Assembly (NCBI GenBank): GCA_963678675.1 | Contig: OY783198.1 | Span: 19,020,684 to 19,084,683, forward strand | Length of the DNA: 64,000 nt | Reading direction: 5' to 3' | Origin: Xiphydria camelus | Taxonomy: Eukaryota > Arthropoda > Insecta > Hymenoptera > Xiphydriidae | In this document: positions 1 to 11,826 of the stretch, piece by piece | How the letters are laid out: each line of letters starts with the position of its first letter | How positions within the stretch are numbered: position 1 is the first letter of the stretch | Position numbers and translations under genes: made by a program | The notes under the pieces: model-generated | What the model was told of the DNA's origin: nothing | Database searches by the model: none | Seen by the model: only the letters and a program-made list of their open reading frames with translations

Positions 1-1434
1 CGCGCGTGGAGACTTCCGCGTTCGCGGAGTCCGAGAGAGATCCCCGCACGACTTAGGAATTTATTGGCGTCGCCAATCGCGGAGACGGGGCGCGTCGGGG
101 CGCGCGGTCCTTTGTCAAATCGCACTTCGGATCGGGGATGTGCGCGTACACGTCTCCGGTTGAGAGATGGAGAGGGTAGCCGTCGAGTCGGTGGAGCGAA
201 TACTGCCCCGGGGAGGAACTTTTGTCAATTCGATCCCCAGGTAAACCAACCGTGGAAACGCGCGGTCGCGATATTGCGCGCCGCAGACCTGTCGTAAATA
301 AATCGGTTGCGCGTCGGCGCGGCAACCTGCCGCAGCACCACTTCGGCTCGGAAGCGCCCTCCGGCTTTCGCGCGCCCTCCCCCACGACTCTCGCCGTGTT
401 CCGTCTCTCTCGCCCGACCGAGAAGGACCACCCCCTCGTCTTCGGGAGAGCACCGCGACTCAGATTCTTCTCCCTTTCACTCGCCCGACACTTGTGAGCT
501 CGTCTCTTCTGTTTATCCGTCAAAAATTTACGGTAGCTACCATGAGAACGGTCTGCGGCCCGCGATGTGGCCATCGGGGTCGCTCTCGCTGGCTTTACGA
601 CCCCCGCGCGGCGCTCTGCACTTTGCTGAATTCCGATCGACCCAACGAGAGAGAGAGAGAGAGAGAGGGAGGGAGGATCGGTGCGGCGCGCGTACAGGGG
701 ACGCGGGAGTGGTTGCGAATGAGAGGAAAACTCGGTGAACCCCCGTAAAAAGGACCTCCCCCCATAAATTTCGCGATTCGAGATTCCCGCGAGGCTCCAC
801 GGCGGGCTTCCATATTTCACTTGACTCTTCGTCCGGTTTTTTTTCCTTGGTCGACGATTACGAGGGAGGTCGGCCTTGGAAAGAAACCAATTCCACCGTG
901 GCGTCGGGTTTGCACCTTTGGCGCGCAGTCGCTCAACCACCGTAAGACCGCGAAACTCGGTCCGGTGAAATTTCGCTGGTCCTCTCTTTCGAGTTTGCGA
1001 AACCAGAAAACCGTCGCGGCATTCGCTGAACTCCTCCGCTCGCGTTCTTCGCTTCCCTTCGTCCTCTCCGCCCGGTTCCGGATCGACTTCGCGCTGCGCG
1101 GGCAACCGAGGACTGATTACCAGAAGACCGCTAATTGGAAAAAGGTTGGATGGATCGGCGCGGTGCGATCGGCCTTGCAAGGCCTTAGCCGGGGCCGTTC
1201 TCCCCGGGTAAATAGCCGCGCACACGCACCTACACAACGCGCCGCTACAAAAACACGACACACTCTCGAAGCTCCGCGCGAGAGAGAAGCTTCGGAGCGC
1301 GAGATATACTTCCTCGAAACTACTAGTCGTACGCGATATACGTATACGTCGCTGTACACTGTTGTACGGCGTGCGTATAACTGCAGCATATGAACGGCTG
1401 CCGTATAGATGTTACGACAGTCGATGCGTACAGT
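1..1434. other. GC-rich stretch without a supported gene
   Basis: This stretch is GC- and CpG-rich and has long open frames on both strands, including one of about 400 codons on the minus strand. The frames overlap each other, are rich in Arg, Pro and Ser, and show no family motif, so I read them as by-products of a stop-poor composition. It could be promoter or 5' UTR DNA of a gene lying to the left, but nothing here proves that. Confidence 0.5.
647..674. repeat. GA microsatellite
   Basis: An uninterrupted run of GA dinucleotides passes into GGGA units. It lies in GC-rich DNA with no gene nearby. Confidence 0.9.
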
Positions 1435-1893
1435 CACTGTAAAAAACAAGTCAGTATTAAATTTAATATAATTGTACATAAAGCCTTTATCCCATACGTG
1501 ATTATGAAAATTAATATACTCCGTTATGAAATTTATAAGAGCAACCCGGGCGGAAAAATTCCATATATTTTGTATGTAATCCACATGTGGTTTTGGTTAT
1601 AATATGTGATTTCTATATTAACCATATAAGGACTACATACGGGTTTTCTAATTTCTGTATAATCAACATGCAGTCCTTATATGGTTACCATAGAGAGAAA
1701 TCATATATAATCCATTTATGAGCACAAAACCACATATGAATTATATAGAAAATATATAGAATTTTTCCCATTGGGAATTTCATAAGGAAATATATTAATT
1801 TTCATAATTACGAAGTATATTAATTTTCATGATCACGTATTGAAAAAAAGCTCTGCATAAGGGTATATTAAAAATACAAATTTTTTTACAGTG
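1435..1893. repeat. MITE-like inverted-repeat element (family A), filled copy
   Basis: The left end reads CACTGTAAAAAA and the right end TTTTTTACAGTG. Inside the ends, the arm with ACGTGATTATGAAAATTAAT near 1496 is matched by the reverse complement near 1800-1835. No protein is encoded. The element is interrupted by a second inverted-repeat element at about 1545-1774. A shorter relative at 45583-45757 has the same arms without the interruption. Confidence 0.75.
1545..1774. repeat. MITE-like element (family B), nested in family A
   Basis: This is a long palindrome. The left arm has GGAAAAATTCCATATATTTTG followed by CACATGTGGTTTTGG. The right arm has the complementary CAAAACCACATATG and ends in AATTTTTCCCA. 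The centre carries CATATAAGGACT and its complement AGTCCTTATATGG. Other copies lie at 2683, 10822 and 48967. There is no coding capacity, so it would be a non-autonomous element. Confidence 0.8.
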
Positions 1894-2182
1894 CTGAGAG
1901 GAATAATTGCTGGTGCCGAAAAAATGTTTTCTTCAATCAAAAAGATGACTTAATTTCAGGACCAAGCCATGATTTTCTTCGTGCGAGGAAATATTTAATA
2001 GGCTCGAATAATTGCTCTTTTCTGCACAGAAGGAATTTCTTATTCTTACGGCGGTATTCTTGAATCAAGAATATACATTCTTCGATCAAGAGAATCTGCA
2101 TTTTTTAAAATTTGTAAGATCATATTATACTCTTAATTCAAGGAACATTTTTTTGACACTAGCAATTATTTCTCTCAGTGTA
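1888..2182. repeat. MITE-like element (family C), uninterrupted copy
   Basis: The ends are TGCTGAGAGGAATAATTGCT and AGCAATTATTTCTCTCAGTG, near-perfect complements, with internal complementary stretches such as TTCTTGAATCAAGAATATAC. It abuts the family A element directly. The same element lies in opposite internal orientation at 5512-6023, where it is broken by an insertion. Confidence 0.75.
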
Positions 2183-3504
2183 TATCGATGTATCCGCATA
2201 CGACTGCGTAGACGAAATACATTTACGGGCGCACCTGCGCGCTTATACGCACTTGCGAATACTCACGCGCGAAGCGAAAAAGAGAAGACGTATACGCCGG
2301 TATAAAAGAAACGCATCGGTGTAAGATACACCGGTCGACGTTGCGAAAAATCCACTCACGGTTCCGTTACACTCGTGAGCATTGTTGTTACATAAACGCT
2401 GTACCTCCGATAATTGGCTCCTGTTTTGTAATTATTATTAAGATGATTAGCATAAAAAGTCATCCGCACGTCGTGACTAGCGATCCGCTTTGGTCGGCGC
2501 TACGCGCGGCTCGCACCGTACGCGCGCGACCGGACCCGTAATTGTTGAAGAACTGCTTTCTAAAACCTCCTTCGGGCAACAAGGATCGACGACTCGTAAG
2601 GTGTACGTATATAGATATACGCGCGTCGCGAAAAGAAGGGGAATTCGATACGCATTGTCGTCGAGGGAAATTTGTGCGAAATCCCAGGCGGAAAAGTTCT
2701 ATATATTTTGAATGTGATCCATATGTGGATTTAATCATATATGAATTATATATTATTTTTATATTAACCATATAAGAACTATATTTTACCTACGGAAAAA
2801 AAGTTTCGAGTTTTTTTTAGAATCGACGCTGGATTCTTGCATTTCGGATGATTAAAAAAATTATATACTTTAACACGAATGAATAAATCTTTAATTGTAG
2901 TAAATCTATACACCGCCTTCCTTTCGTACGTCGCATATTTTTCCGAGGCTCGCCACTCCCGAGAAAAGTGGACGTGAAGTTCACCCCAATTCCCAGCTTC
3001 CGGGTGAAAATCGCATTGTCCATAGGCTGACCTACCCTACTTATGGAATTACTGTAAAACAGCTTAACAGATAATTAATTATTAGTAATAACTCCAGAAG
3101 AATATTGCGGCAATAATTGCACCAACTAATATGGAGATGCCGAGCGTACAATTGACTGCAATTTTCTCAAGTCAATTTTCTCGGAAGTATATAAGTGAGT
3201 TGTATAAAGATAGTACCTCCATAGAGAAGCAAAACTCTAGCCATTCCTATGGAGAGTATTTCATATCCAGAAACTTTCTCCGTTTTGCTATTCTTGGGTT
3301 TTGCCAACTAAATTAATAAATTCCAAAAATTCGACCGCTACACTAAGAAAACAGTTTAATTATAGTTAATAAACGTATACTTGATTATAGTGAAAGAAAT
3401 ATTTATTTGACCCAACGAAATATTTTTTTTCGTTATAATCAAGTATGCATTTATTAACTACAAATAAACTCTTCTCTCAGCGTATACCTAATCGAACGTT
3501 CCTG
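2183..3504. other. Non-coding stretch, no gene seen
   Basis: Mixed-composition DNA with only short open frames. Apart from the half family B copy at 2683-2786, I see no structure I can name. Confidence 0.5.
2683..2786. repeat. Truncated family B MITE (one arm)
   Basis: The segment starts CCCAGGCGGAAAAGTTC and continues with the ATATGTGGATTTAATCATATATGAATT pattern of the family B left arm, up to CCATATAAGAACTAT. The right arm is absent, so this is a solo arm or a deleted copy. Confidence 0.65.
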
Positions 3505-3980
3505 CACTGAAAAAAATAACTTGGTTAGGATGACAAAACGCATCTGGGGTTAAACGAGTTTAGTTATTCAAACCAAAATTCTGGTAAGTTGAACCAAATG
3601 TCAAGTTATTCTAACCAAATGTGTTTAGTTATTTCAACCAAACGTTTAGTTACTCTAACCAAAAATTGGTCAGTTTAACCAAATAGATGGAGGATCCACA
3701 CTGAGAAAAAAAAGTAGCCAGCAAAATAATTTTGTCGCGTCAATTTGATAATCTAAAAAAATATTTGTTGGATTATCCAAATGTTTAGCTCTGTCATCTA
3801 AGTTTTCATGAAATTAACCAAAGAATTTTACGATTCCAAAAAAACGTTTTGTTGGCTCGTTTTCATTCAAAATATTTTGTTAGCCTAACCACGAGTTCTT
3901 TCAGTGTACTATATATTCCACCGAGCAGTTTGGTCATCTTCAGGATTTTGGTTAAATTGACAAAGCTATTTTTTCCAGTG
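3505..3980. repeat. MITE-like element (family D, CACTGAAAAAAATAAC ends), filled copy
   Basis: The left end is CACTGAAAAAAATAACTTGG and the right end CTATTTTTTCCAGTG. Many AACCAAA/TTTAGTT units lie inside, as in the element at 60140-60614. A second inverted-repeat element (3698-3904) is inserted inside it just after GGATCCA. Confidence 0.65.
3698..3904. repeat. Nested CACTGAG-ended MITE
   Basis: It starts CACTGAGAAAAAAAAGTAGCC and ends with TTCTTTCAGTG, its approximate complement. The two halves carry matching inverted segments around AATTTTG and CAAAATATTTTGTTAG. It is non-coding and lies within the family D element. Confidence 0.65.
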
Positions 3981-5267
3981 TATAAATATTTACGTTAAGT
4001 ACATTCGAATTTACAAACGAAACTGTTATCCCGTACGATCGGAGGGGCACGTAGACCCAGCCCGGCTCCAGACGCAATACTGCGCTCTACTTGTTACGAG
4101 CCCTTGAAAGCGCTGTCAGTCGGTGACTCACATTCGCACATTCGACAGTTCGCGCCAGGATTATCTCCGCGCGTTCCGCCGCAGCGGGAAGAAAATTGAG
4201 CTCGCCGCGCGATGCATATCTATTGTAATATTCGCAATGCTAATTGCATCGGCACGAGGAGTCGAAACGACACGGTGCCTGCTTCGTTCTCACGCAAATA
4301 TTTACTCGATTCGCGCAGTTCGTTAGGCTCCTTTCACAATTGTCGAGGCGAGGAGAAGCAGAAGAAGAAGAAGAAGAAAGTCGTCGCCGCGAACCGAGAC
4401 ACGTGTCGAGCGTGACGTTCTCCGGGGGTCCACGCTCGGCGGGCGCGAGTTGCGCGCGGGAAATTTTCAAGGCCCTCCCCGCGGGCCCTACGCGCGTAGT
4501 ACGAGCCAGTTCACGTTGAGGAAGTCACGCGGCCCTCGAAGAGCCGCAGTCCGAAAAAGAATGAGGCCATCCCGCCACGAGGAGCGCTGTGTCGACTCCG
4601 AATGTCAAACGGGCGCGCGCTCGCGATACGCACTCGTGGTACCAGATTTGGTCGGCTCCGCGGCGGCCCCGCTCGCGCACGCGTGATGCAGAAGCGTCGT
4701 CCCAATGACGCTTCGAAGTAACCGCGCGCGCGGCGCACCAAGAGTTGAGATGTATACCTTTCGGCAACCTGAATTCGGATCCCAGCGCGGTTCAGGTTCG
4801 ACAACTTTCAAGGTGGTACCGGCGCGGTTCCCCGAAGCGGATCTTCCTTCCGATTTCACGTCGTGCCCGTAGAAGCGCGCAGCCCTCTCCAAAACCTCGC
4901 GTAGTTCGTTCCAATTTCCACGTATCTAATTTCGTGAATCCGCAGTCGACTCCTTCGCGCGGCGCTTCCAATTTTACGCGAGTAATCTCGTGCCGGAATC
5001 GCGTCGGGTGCCGACGAACCGATTCCGCGGGAGGCAATTTAGAGCACGCGCGCGGGTCCCGGCTCGACTCGAATTCGGCGCGTCGCGGGATGCGCGAAAG
5101 AAAGTCTGACTCTCTCGCGCGTCGCGCCCGCAGCAGGGCAACCCTCTTCGGAATCACGCGTTCTAATTTCCACGTTTCTCGTAATCGCGAGAATCTAGTC
5201 TTCTTCCTCTCGAATAGCCGTTGTTTTCGATTTAACGCGAGAACCTCGCATTGGGGTTGGAGTACCT
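3981..5267. other. GC-rich non-coding stretch
   Basis: CpG-rich DNA with several overlapping open frames on both strands and no recognisable domain. A short GAA-type repeat lies near 4350-4380. No gene is supported. Confidence 0.5.
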
Positions 5268-5482
5268 ACACTGAGAAAAAAATGTGGTAGATTTGATTTG
5301 ATTAGCGGGGAAACGCTGAACTAGTTACTTGAACTAATAATTTTCTAAAATTGACTACAGCTTATTTTCGTCAAACAGTTTTTAATCATTATAACCAAAT
5401 GATTTAATTTAAGAACAAGATCGGCGATCCCCCGCCCGTGACCGCCAATTTACTCAAATCGAATATTTGTTTTCTCTGTGAA
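5268..5482. repeat. CACTGAG-ended MITE
   Basis: The left end is ACACTGAGAAAAAAATG and the right end TTTGTTTTCTCTGTGAAC. The right half (GACTACAGCTTATTTTCGTC to CCCGCCCGTGACCGC) resembles the segment at about 7390-7527, so the two are related copies. No coding frame. Confidence 0.6.
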
Positions 5483-5511
5483 CCCGGCGACGTAACCGTC
5501 GAAACGGGTCC

Positions 5512-6023
5512 ACACTGAGAGAAATAATTGCTAGTGTTAAACAAAATGTACCCCTTGAATGAAATTCTTCAACATTTTAATAATACAGATTCTCTTGTGA
5601 TCGAAGAACATAGGTATATTCTTGATTCAAGAGTATCTTCGTTGGAACAAGAAATCCTTTCTGCGCACAGAGAAAAGGAATTGATTGGATCTACTGATAT
5701 AATTACTTGCGGGGTCGCAAGTACTTGTTTATTTACATCATAATATGCAATCGCATACTGTTTCACGTGATCGTAAGGAAGAGATATCTAATTGATTCAC
5801 ATTAAAAGATTTCACTGATACAAATAAATAATTACTTGCGACGCCGTAAGGAATGTTCAGTAGATCCAACTAATTCTTTTTCTCTGTGCGCGAAAAAAAA
5901 AACAATTACTCGAGCCTATCGAATATTTTCTTGCACGAAGAAAACCTGATTTTGGAATTATATCATGTTTCTGATTGTAGAAAAAATTTGGTCAGAGGCT
6001 CGGCAATTATTTCTCCCGGTGTA
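5512..6023. repeat. Family C MITE, filled copy
   Basis: The outer ends ACACTGAGAGAAATAATTGC and GCAATTATTTCTCCCGGTGT are complementary. The left flank of the internal insertion (GTATATTCTTGATTCAAGAG) and the right flank (ACTCGAGCCTATCGAATATTTTC) both match the uninterrupted copy at 1888-2182. A different element (5666-5888) sits between them. Confidence 0.75.
5666..5888. repeat. Family E MITE nested in family C
   Basis: The ends are CACAGAGAAAAGGAATTGATTGGATC and the complementary GATCCAACTAATTCTTTTTCTCTGTG. The inner arms carry TTACTTGCGGGGTCGCAAGTA and its partner ACTTGCGACGCCGTAAG. A second copy lies at 10665-11128. The flank has CTGCGC on the left and GCGCG on the right, consistent with a short target duplication that I cannot fix exactly. 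Confidence 0.75.
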
Positions 6024-6879
6024 TCGCGATCCAAATTCGACGTCGAGGTACCCGCGAAAAAAAAATCCCCCTCCCGCGCTCCCACCGCGCGAAGATCCTC
6101 CGCCTCCCGAAACGGTCGAACGGGTCGTGAGCGAGGAGAGGCGCGACGTATCGATACGGCGAATTTCCAGGTTTGCGCTATTTGTCATCTGGCCCGAAGC
6201 CAAGAGTGGGTCGGCGGTGGCCGCGCGCCGCTGCGGAGTATACAGTTAGAGTTGTTTCGGCTTTGGGTCCGGGACCAGGGGGCCCGCGCGACGTCCCCCC
6301 GGCTGAAATAAAAGCCGAGCGAATCCCCCCTGGTCTTGTCCTATTTCCCAAGTGGGACAATCGAGATGGAGAGTAAGCGGCGCGGACTCACCTGAGAAAC
6401 GTGGACTGGTCAACCCGGGAAGTTTTCAGCCATTATGGTCCTTTCCGCGCGCGGTTCCTCGGTGGGTGGCTAACTGTCGGGCACGGCGACCCGTTACGGC
6501 TCGACCACACGGAAATCTGACCACGTAATTGTCGTCCTCGTCGTCCTCCTTCGCGACGTGGTTCGCTCCTCGCGGTAGGCGCGTCGCGTCGTTGAGTCGT
6601 CGCCACGCGTGGACCCCCGCGTAGCAGTGGAGAACGATGATCGATCGGTTAGCCCGCGTGTCTGGATCACACGAGAGAAATGAGCGAACGACTAGTAATT
6701 ACCCATCGCCGAATCGTTGATTGAGAAGATTCTCTGCTCTCTTAATTTGAATTGGTAAAAATAACTGAGAATCAGTGTACGGGCAATGGAATCCAGTGAA
6801 TCTAAGGCTACTGTAATTTTAGTAATCTTTTGCTCGCTGGATTTCAGTGACTTTTCGCTGATTTTCAGTGATTTTCAAT

Positions 6880-6905
6880 GATTTAGATTTAGATTTAGAT
6901 TTAGA
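6880..6905. repeat. Short ATTTAG hexamer array
   Basis: About four tandem copies of ATTTAG. It is not the insect telomere motif TTAGG. Confidence 0.85.
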
Positions 6906-7249
6906 ATTAAACCACTTTAAGCGGTTTTTTCATATTTATACATATTCGTGATATGTATAGGATACTTATATTATATATCATATTAATTTCATAGTGATAT
7001 GCGCGTAATATATAAATGAACGAGCTGTTTCGTAATGACGTGCGCTATACGACACTGCGTACGTTGACGCGGCCGCGCCGTGCGCTGCAAATCGACAATT
7101 TTAATTGATCGAAATATTGCTTAAAATTACTATTTTTACGTACGCATATGTTTCTCTCTAGTTTTCAGTCACATATCACTCTTCACGTGAAAACCTGTGA
7201 ATATTTAATCACATTGATTATGCTTATACTTGCTGTGAATAAAGAGTAT

Positions 7250-7527
7250 TGAAATAAACACGATTTCTTTAACTTAATTGAAAATATTGTTGTTAAGACT
7301 AATTTAAACCAACTAAATTTTTCGACTAAATCGACGGTTACGGGTGGAAGAATGCAGATCAAATTACTCGGACTAATGATTGACTCGAATGGACTACAGC
7401 CTGTTTCTCCCAAATAGCCGTTAATCATTTTAACCAAATTTATTAATCGGAGCAACTAATTCTGCATTCCCCCACCCATAAACGCAGATTTAATCGAATA
7501 TACCTACCATTTTGTTCTCGCTGTGTA
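7250..7527. repeat. Degenerate MITE related to 5268-5482
   Basis: Inverted segments include ACGGGTGGAAGAATGCAGAT and its partner CTGCATTCCCCCACCCATAAACGC. The right end reads TTTGTTCTCGCTGTGTAC. The left end is not clear. Confidence 0.5.
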
Positions 7528-9605
7528 CCTATTCAGGCTAAACACATTTCTTCATTTTCGATACGAAGATTTTCTCACGATTTTGCCTCGTATTTAAAAC
7601 ATTTTCCCCGCCTCCGAGACGAGCCCGGCGAACCTCCTTAAATTAAGTAGAAGTACTTAAGCGCGCGTATACGTACGCAACGACCTCCGTTATTCTGCCC
7701 TGGAGAAAATTCTTTATAGACGTGTACACGCGGACCTACGTCACACGGGATATAAAACTCTAATTGCAGCAGATACACCTGCGGGTTTATAGGTACCCGC
7801 GTATATTCCAGGCCTCTGCATATAATAGGTGAACGCCGAGCGTCGCGCCGTGTGCGCGGCGGAGTTTAAAGCCCCGCTGTAGCGCGACATAGCGCAGCGC
7901 GCGGCATAGTATAACATAGGTAAGTGTGTTTATAGGTCAGTGGCACAACGCCGCCACAATACAGCGCTTGGTGGCTTGGCAAAATCGTACATTACGGATC
8001 GTGGCATTCATTGTTCTTGAACTTGTACGTAGGTCGCTCGCGCGTGTGCGCGTACGCGACGAGTCGAGTACACACGCGGCTGCGGGTACAGTAGGTACAG
8101 TGGCGGGAAGGACTCGAATGTCCGCCGGGGGGGCTCGATTTCCTCTCTCTCGGTAGGACGAACGATTTTTCTCGTAATCCACGCGCTCATTTACGAGGCG
8201 GTCCCTCCCACGCCTCGCGGGATAGAACGGCCCTCGGTTTCGTCGTAAACTTTATACGAGCATCTTATAGTCCGCGGTAAATCCGTCCGAGCGGCTCCTC
8301 TCTACGAGCGGTTACGCGCTGCACAAGGTGATACGCTTTGTACTTCGCTGTAAATCGATTTCGTGGTTGCCCTCCGTACAGGCGCGACGTTATCGACTCC
8401 GGCTGCGCCCAGTACGGTGGAAGGCCGATCACGGAAGCCATTTACCGGCAAAGTGTAAACTGTATCACCTTGTATCCGTACGAGAGCCGATTCTGAGCCA
8501 GCGTTCAACATTATCGGCGATTACTCGGCGTCTAAACTCGTCTAGACCGCTCCGACCATAGTTTCTCCTCGTCGTCTTCCTTTTACGCGATTTATATTTT
8601 ATACTTCTCGTTACACTTTCTTCTCTCCGTGAATAATCTATCACCGTACACAAACGGAACGCTCCCCGTTTTACATACGAACCCCGACACGCGAGCTGTT
8701 ACGACAACGTCGTCGATCTTGGCTATATTCAGGATAATACATAACTCGCGCGCCGTGTCAAAGAGTCACGAACGCTCGTAACGAATCGCGCGGGGTCCGT
8801 TGACTGCCCAATTCCGCGGCGCGGGTGCCCGAGTCTGCTTTTTGTCATCGATCTCGCAGTTTTGCGGCAATTTTACATAACTCCGTGTCGCGCGGCGGTT
8901 GCGCCATCCATCCCCGACCGATCCGTCGACACGTCGGTCCGAGCAGCTCGGCGCGAACGCGCGCGCCGCTACCGACGGCATGCCACGAGGCAATCCCGCG
9001 CGGAACATAACAATGATTTTTAGCCGATTGTATAACTCCGACTTCGTCGTACTTGCTAACTTACTTGCGAACCTATCGGCGCAGTGTATACATAAGCGTA
9101 AGATCGGCGCGCCTTGCTGTGGCTCAAGTGCCCCCGAGTTCGTTGCACCGTTGCAACATTAATTACGCGGCTCTATTCTGTAAGTCCCTGGCAAAAATAG
9201 GCAATAGGGGACATTCGACACACCGCTGACCAGATACGCTTGCCCAATAAATCCACGGCCGATAACCGATATGTCGGCATAAGACGGCTAATCCGAAGTC
9301 GTGGGATCGATCGCTCGCGCGCGCCGGTACGGGCGAGCGTGCCAAGATCGTCGATCGCCCTTCGGACGGCTGGCTGCGGCGCTATTGCTTCGGAGAGGGA
9401 GAAGCCGTATCTCCGAGTGAAAAATTAAAGTAGGGCATCGAAAAAACGTAGACACGTACGAAAACCCTTTCACGCTTTCTTTCCCTCGCGAGCCGCCTAT
9501 CCCTCTTTCTCCGACATTCCTCGCCCTAATTTTCTTTCGCGCATCCCTGATCTTTTTTGGACTATCGCTTGCGCGGCTGCGTGTTCACTCGGTACGTCGT
9601 TAATA

Positions 9606-10130
9606 CACTGAGAAAAAAATTTAGTTAGGTATTCTAGTCAAATTGTTTGGGTTGAAGGTTAAATTTCGTCAAATTATTATATAATTATTATCTGTTTAGT
9701 TGGACTGTATATAGTTGGAATAATTACATTTTTGCCATTTCATTTAATAAAATTCGTTTTGTTGGTAGATGGAAATCAATTCAACTTCACTGCTTTGTTA
9801 ACTTTCCAGTGGTCGCACGCGGACTCTCGCTCCGGGCGCATGCAAAATCGCATATATTTCGAGAAATACGGCTTGGCGCGAGCACTGAAAGGTACCAATC
9901 CGAGTTGCTATGTTTCAACGGAAGTTTTGATCGGACGAATTGTGTTAACTACACTGAGAAAAAAAATCGTTTGATCCAACTAAATTTTAATGTTACGGGC
10001 GTTCAACTAAATATAATTACTTGAACAAATATTTAGTCGAAGCAGCTGAGTATCGAGTTGCCTCAACTAAATTTTAGTTACTCAAACTACGTATTTGTTG
10101 AGATAATTACATATATATTTAGTTAACCGC
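9606..10130. repeat. CACTGAG-ended MITE remnants
   Basis: CACTGAGAAAAAAA occurs at 9606 and again at 9952. Both are followed by repeated CAACTAAA/TTTAGTT units typical of the other CACTGAG elements here. The intervening segment at about 9780-9945 is different unique DNA. I could not match full terminal repeats, so these may be truncated copies. Confidence 0.5.
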
Positions 10131-10410
10131 ACGAGAGGTTGCGGTTTGGAAATTTTTTTCTCAAGAAATTTATTGTCGATCCCGCGATTGAAATATTACA
10201 TAATATTAAAATTGCGTTAACTACAATTGTTATTACTACAGCAATAATGTTACTGTTAACGCGGCAATGGCATTGCGAAACTAGGAATAATTGTAGCAGG
10301 TTAATATGGTGCAATAAAGTATAGCGGGTTGACATGGGGCAATAAGTTATTGCCACCGACTGCAATTTTCAATGTTTCTACGATATTTAATTGTCAGGTC
10401 AACGATGTTA

Positions 10411-10504
10411 TCCTAGACAGCACGAATAATCGTAAAGAATTCTTTCGGAACTGTGTCAGTTCGGAAAGAATTCTTTACGATTACTCGTGACATGCTATCT
10501 GGGA
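10411..10504. repeat. Near-perfect palindrome with AAAGAATTCTTT arms
   Basis: The arms are ATCGTAAAGAATTCTTTCGG and CCGAAAGAATTCTTTACGAT in inverted order, with a few bases between them and weaker pairing outside (CCTAGACAGCACG / CGTGACATGCTATC). It would form a long hairpin. A related palindrome lies at 14705-14790. Confidence 0.75.
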
Positions 10505-10664
10505 TTTTAAACGGACTATTTTTCAGTGCAGACTACGTACATTACCGCAGCGGATTCACGAAAACAACTATATTTATATCAATGTACCTCGACTTCTCAA
10601 TATCTCATCGGTCATGTTTTTCCATCGCTTTGAAATTATATAATATGAATAACACCATTATCCG

Positions 10665-11128
10665 CACAGAGAAAAATAATTAGTTGGATCTACTAAAAAT
10701 GACTTACGGGGTCGCAAGTAATTATTTATTGACATCAATTTGATCTTCGCTCATATTAATTAAATTTTTCTTCCTCGCTATCACATAGGTACTATTCTAC
10801 ATGATTTTAAGGAAGAGATATGAAAAGTTTTATACATCTTGTACATAATTCATATGTGGTCTTTTGGTCATATATGAATTATGTATGATTTCCATATTAA
10901 CCACATAAGGACTGTATACAAATTTTTGAATGTATGTATAATATAATTCATATATAGTCCTTATATGATTAATGTAGAGAAGTGATGTATAATCCATATG
11001 AGACGAAAACCACATATGGATTATATAGAATTTGTCCGTGTGCGTTAAAAAATTTCATTGATACAAATAAATAATTATTCGCGACCCTGCAAGTAATTTT
11101 TAGTAGATCCAACCAATTCTTTCTCTCT
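10665..11128. repeat. Family E MITE, filled copy
   Basis: The left end CACAGAGAAAAATAATTAGTTGG pairs with the right end CCAACCAATTCTTTCTCTCTGT. The segment GTCGCAAGTAATTATTTATTGA and its complement near 11060-11090 match the copy at 5666-5888. A family B element (10822-11036) interrupts it. Confidence 0.75.
10822..11036. repeat. Family B MITE nested in family E
   Basis: The left arm starts GAAAAGTTTTATACATCTTG and includes CATATGTGGTCTTTTGGTCATA. The right arm has the complementary CGAAAACCACATATGG and ends near AATTTGTC. The centre has ACATAAGGACTGTATA and TATAGTCCTTATATG. It separates the family E flanks AAGAGATAT and TTTCATTGATACAAATAAAT, which lie close together in the copy at 5666-5888. 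Confidence 0.75.
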
Positions 11129-11786
11129 GTACATACGGGGTTTACGCGCGACTCCCATGTAATGCGTACAAAAGTGTCCAGTAACCTAGTCAATAAAGTT
11201 GTTATTGCCGCCCGCTTCGTCATCCCCGTGTCAGTCCTGCGTCGCTCGATCCACGCGCACGCGGGCGCCGATTTCGAAAGAAAATTCTTACGCGCGGATG
11301 CCGGTGGTTGTACTGTTAATCGACGAACTAACGGGTTACCCTCAGAATTTCGGGTATTTCCGCGCGTCCCGCGTTAGCGAGCGGATATAATTAAACGAGC
11401 GCATCGGTGACGGCGGGCGTTGGGCGTCGGTGGATCATATCGCGTCGGGAAAATCGTGTCAAACGCGCGTTTGGCTGTACGTACCAGCAAAATTGCGCGC
11501 AACGCCGGAGGGGAGAGACGCACGCTCTACGGGGGCATTCTCTCCGCTTTTCGTGCGGGAGCGATTTACTTTTACCCGAAAGCCGCGTGCTGGCCCAGAT
11601 TTCGAGGAGCCGTTCGAACGGGCGCAAGAACCACGTAGAATTCCGTACGACGCGCCAGAAGAAAGACTTTATAGCTTAGACAATGCCCCGCAGCGGCACA
11701 TGCCACAGTCCGGTGCCATGGTCCACGGTACACCCGACGCACTTGCGATGACGACGGCGACGAGTGGTCGCGCGTACCTATACGCG

Positions 11787-11826
<40 letters not shown>

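Larger units (their letters stand above)
6024..9605. other. Long stretch without a supported gene
   Basis: The DNA alternates between CpG-rich and AT-rich segments. Open frames are short and lack family motifs. Two minor repeats occur: a hexamer array (6880-6905) and a degenerate MITE (about 7250-7527). No splice-supported exon was found on either strand. Confidence 0.5.

Noticed and set aside
53..1261. Minus-strand open frame of about 400 codons in GC-rich DNA
   Set aside because: No domain or splice context; it is rich in Arg, Pro and Ser and overlaps long frames on the other strand, as expected where stop codons are rare.
4745..5290. Plus-strand open frame of 181 codons
   Set aside because: Same GC-rich, Arg/Ser-rich composition, with a comparable antisense frame; it runs into a CACTGAG MITE at its end.
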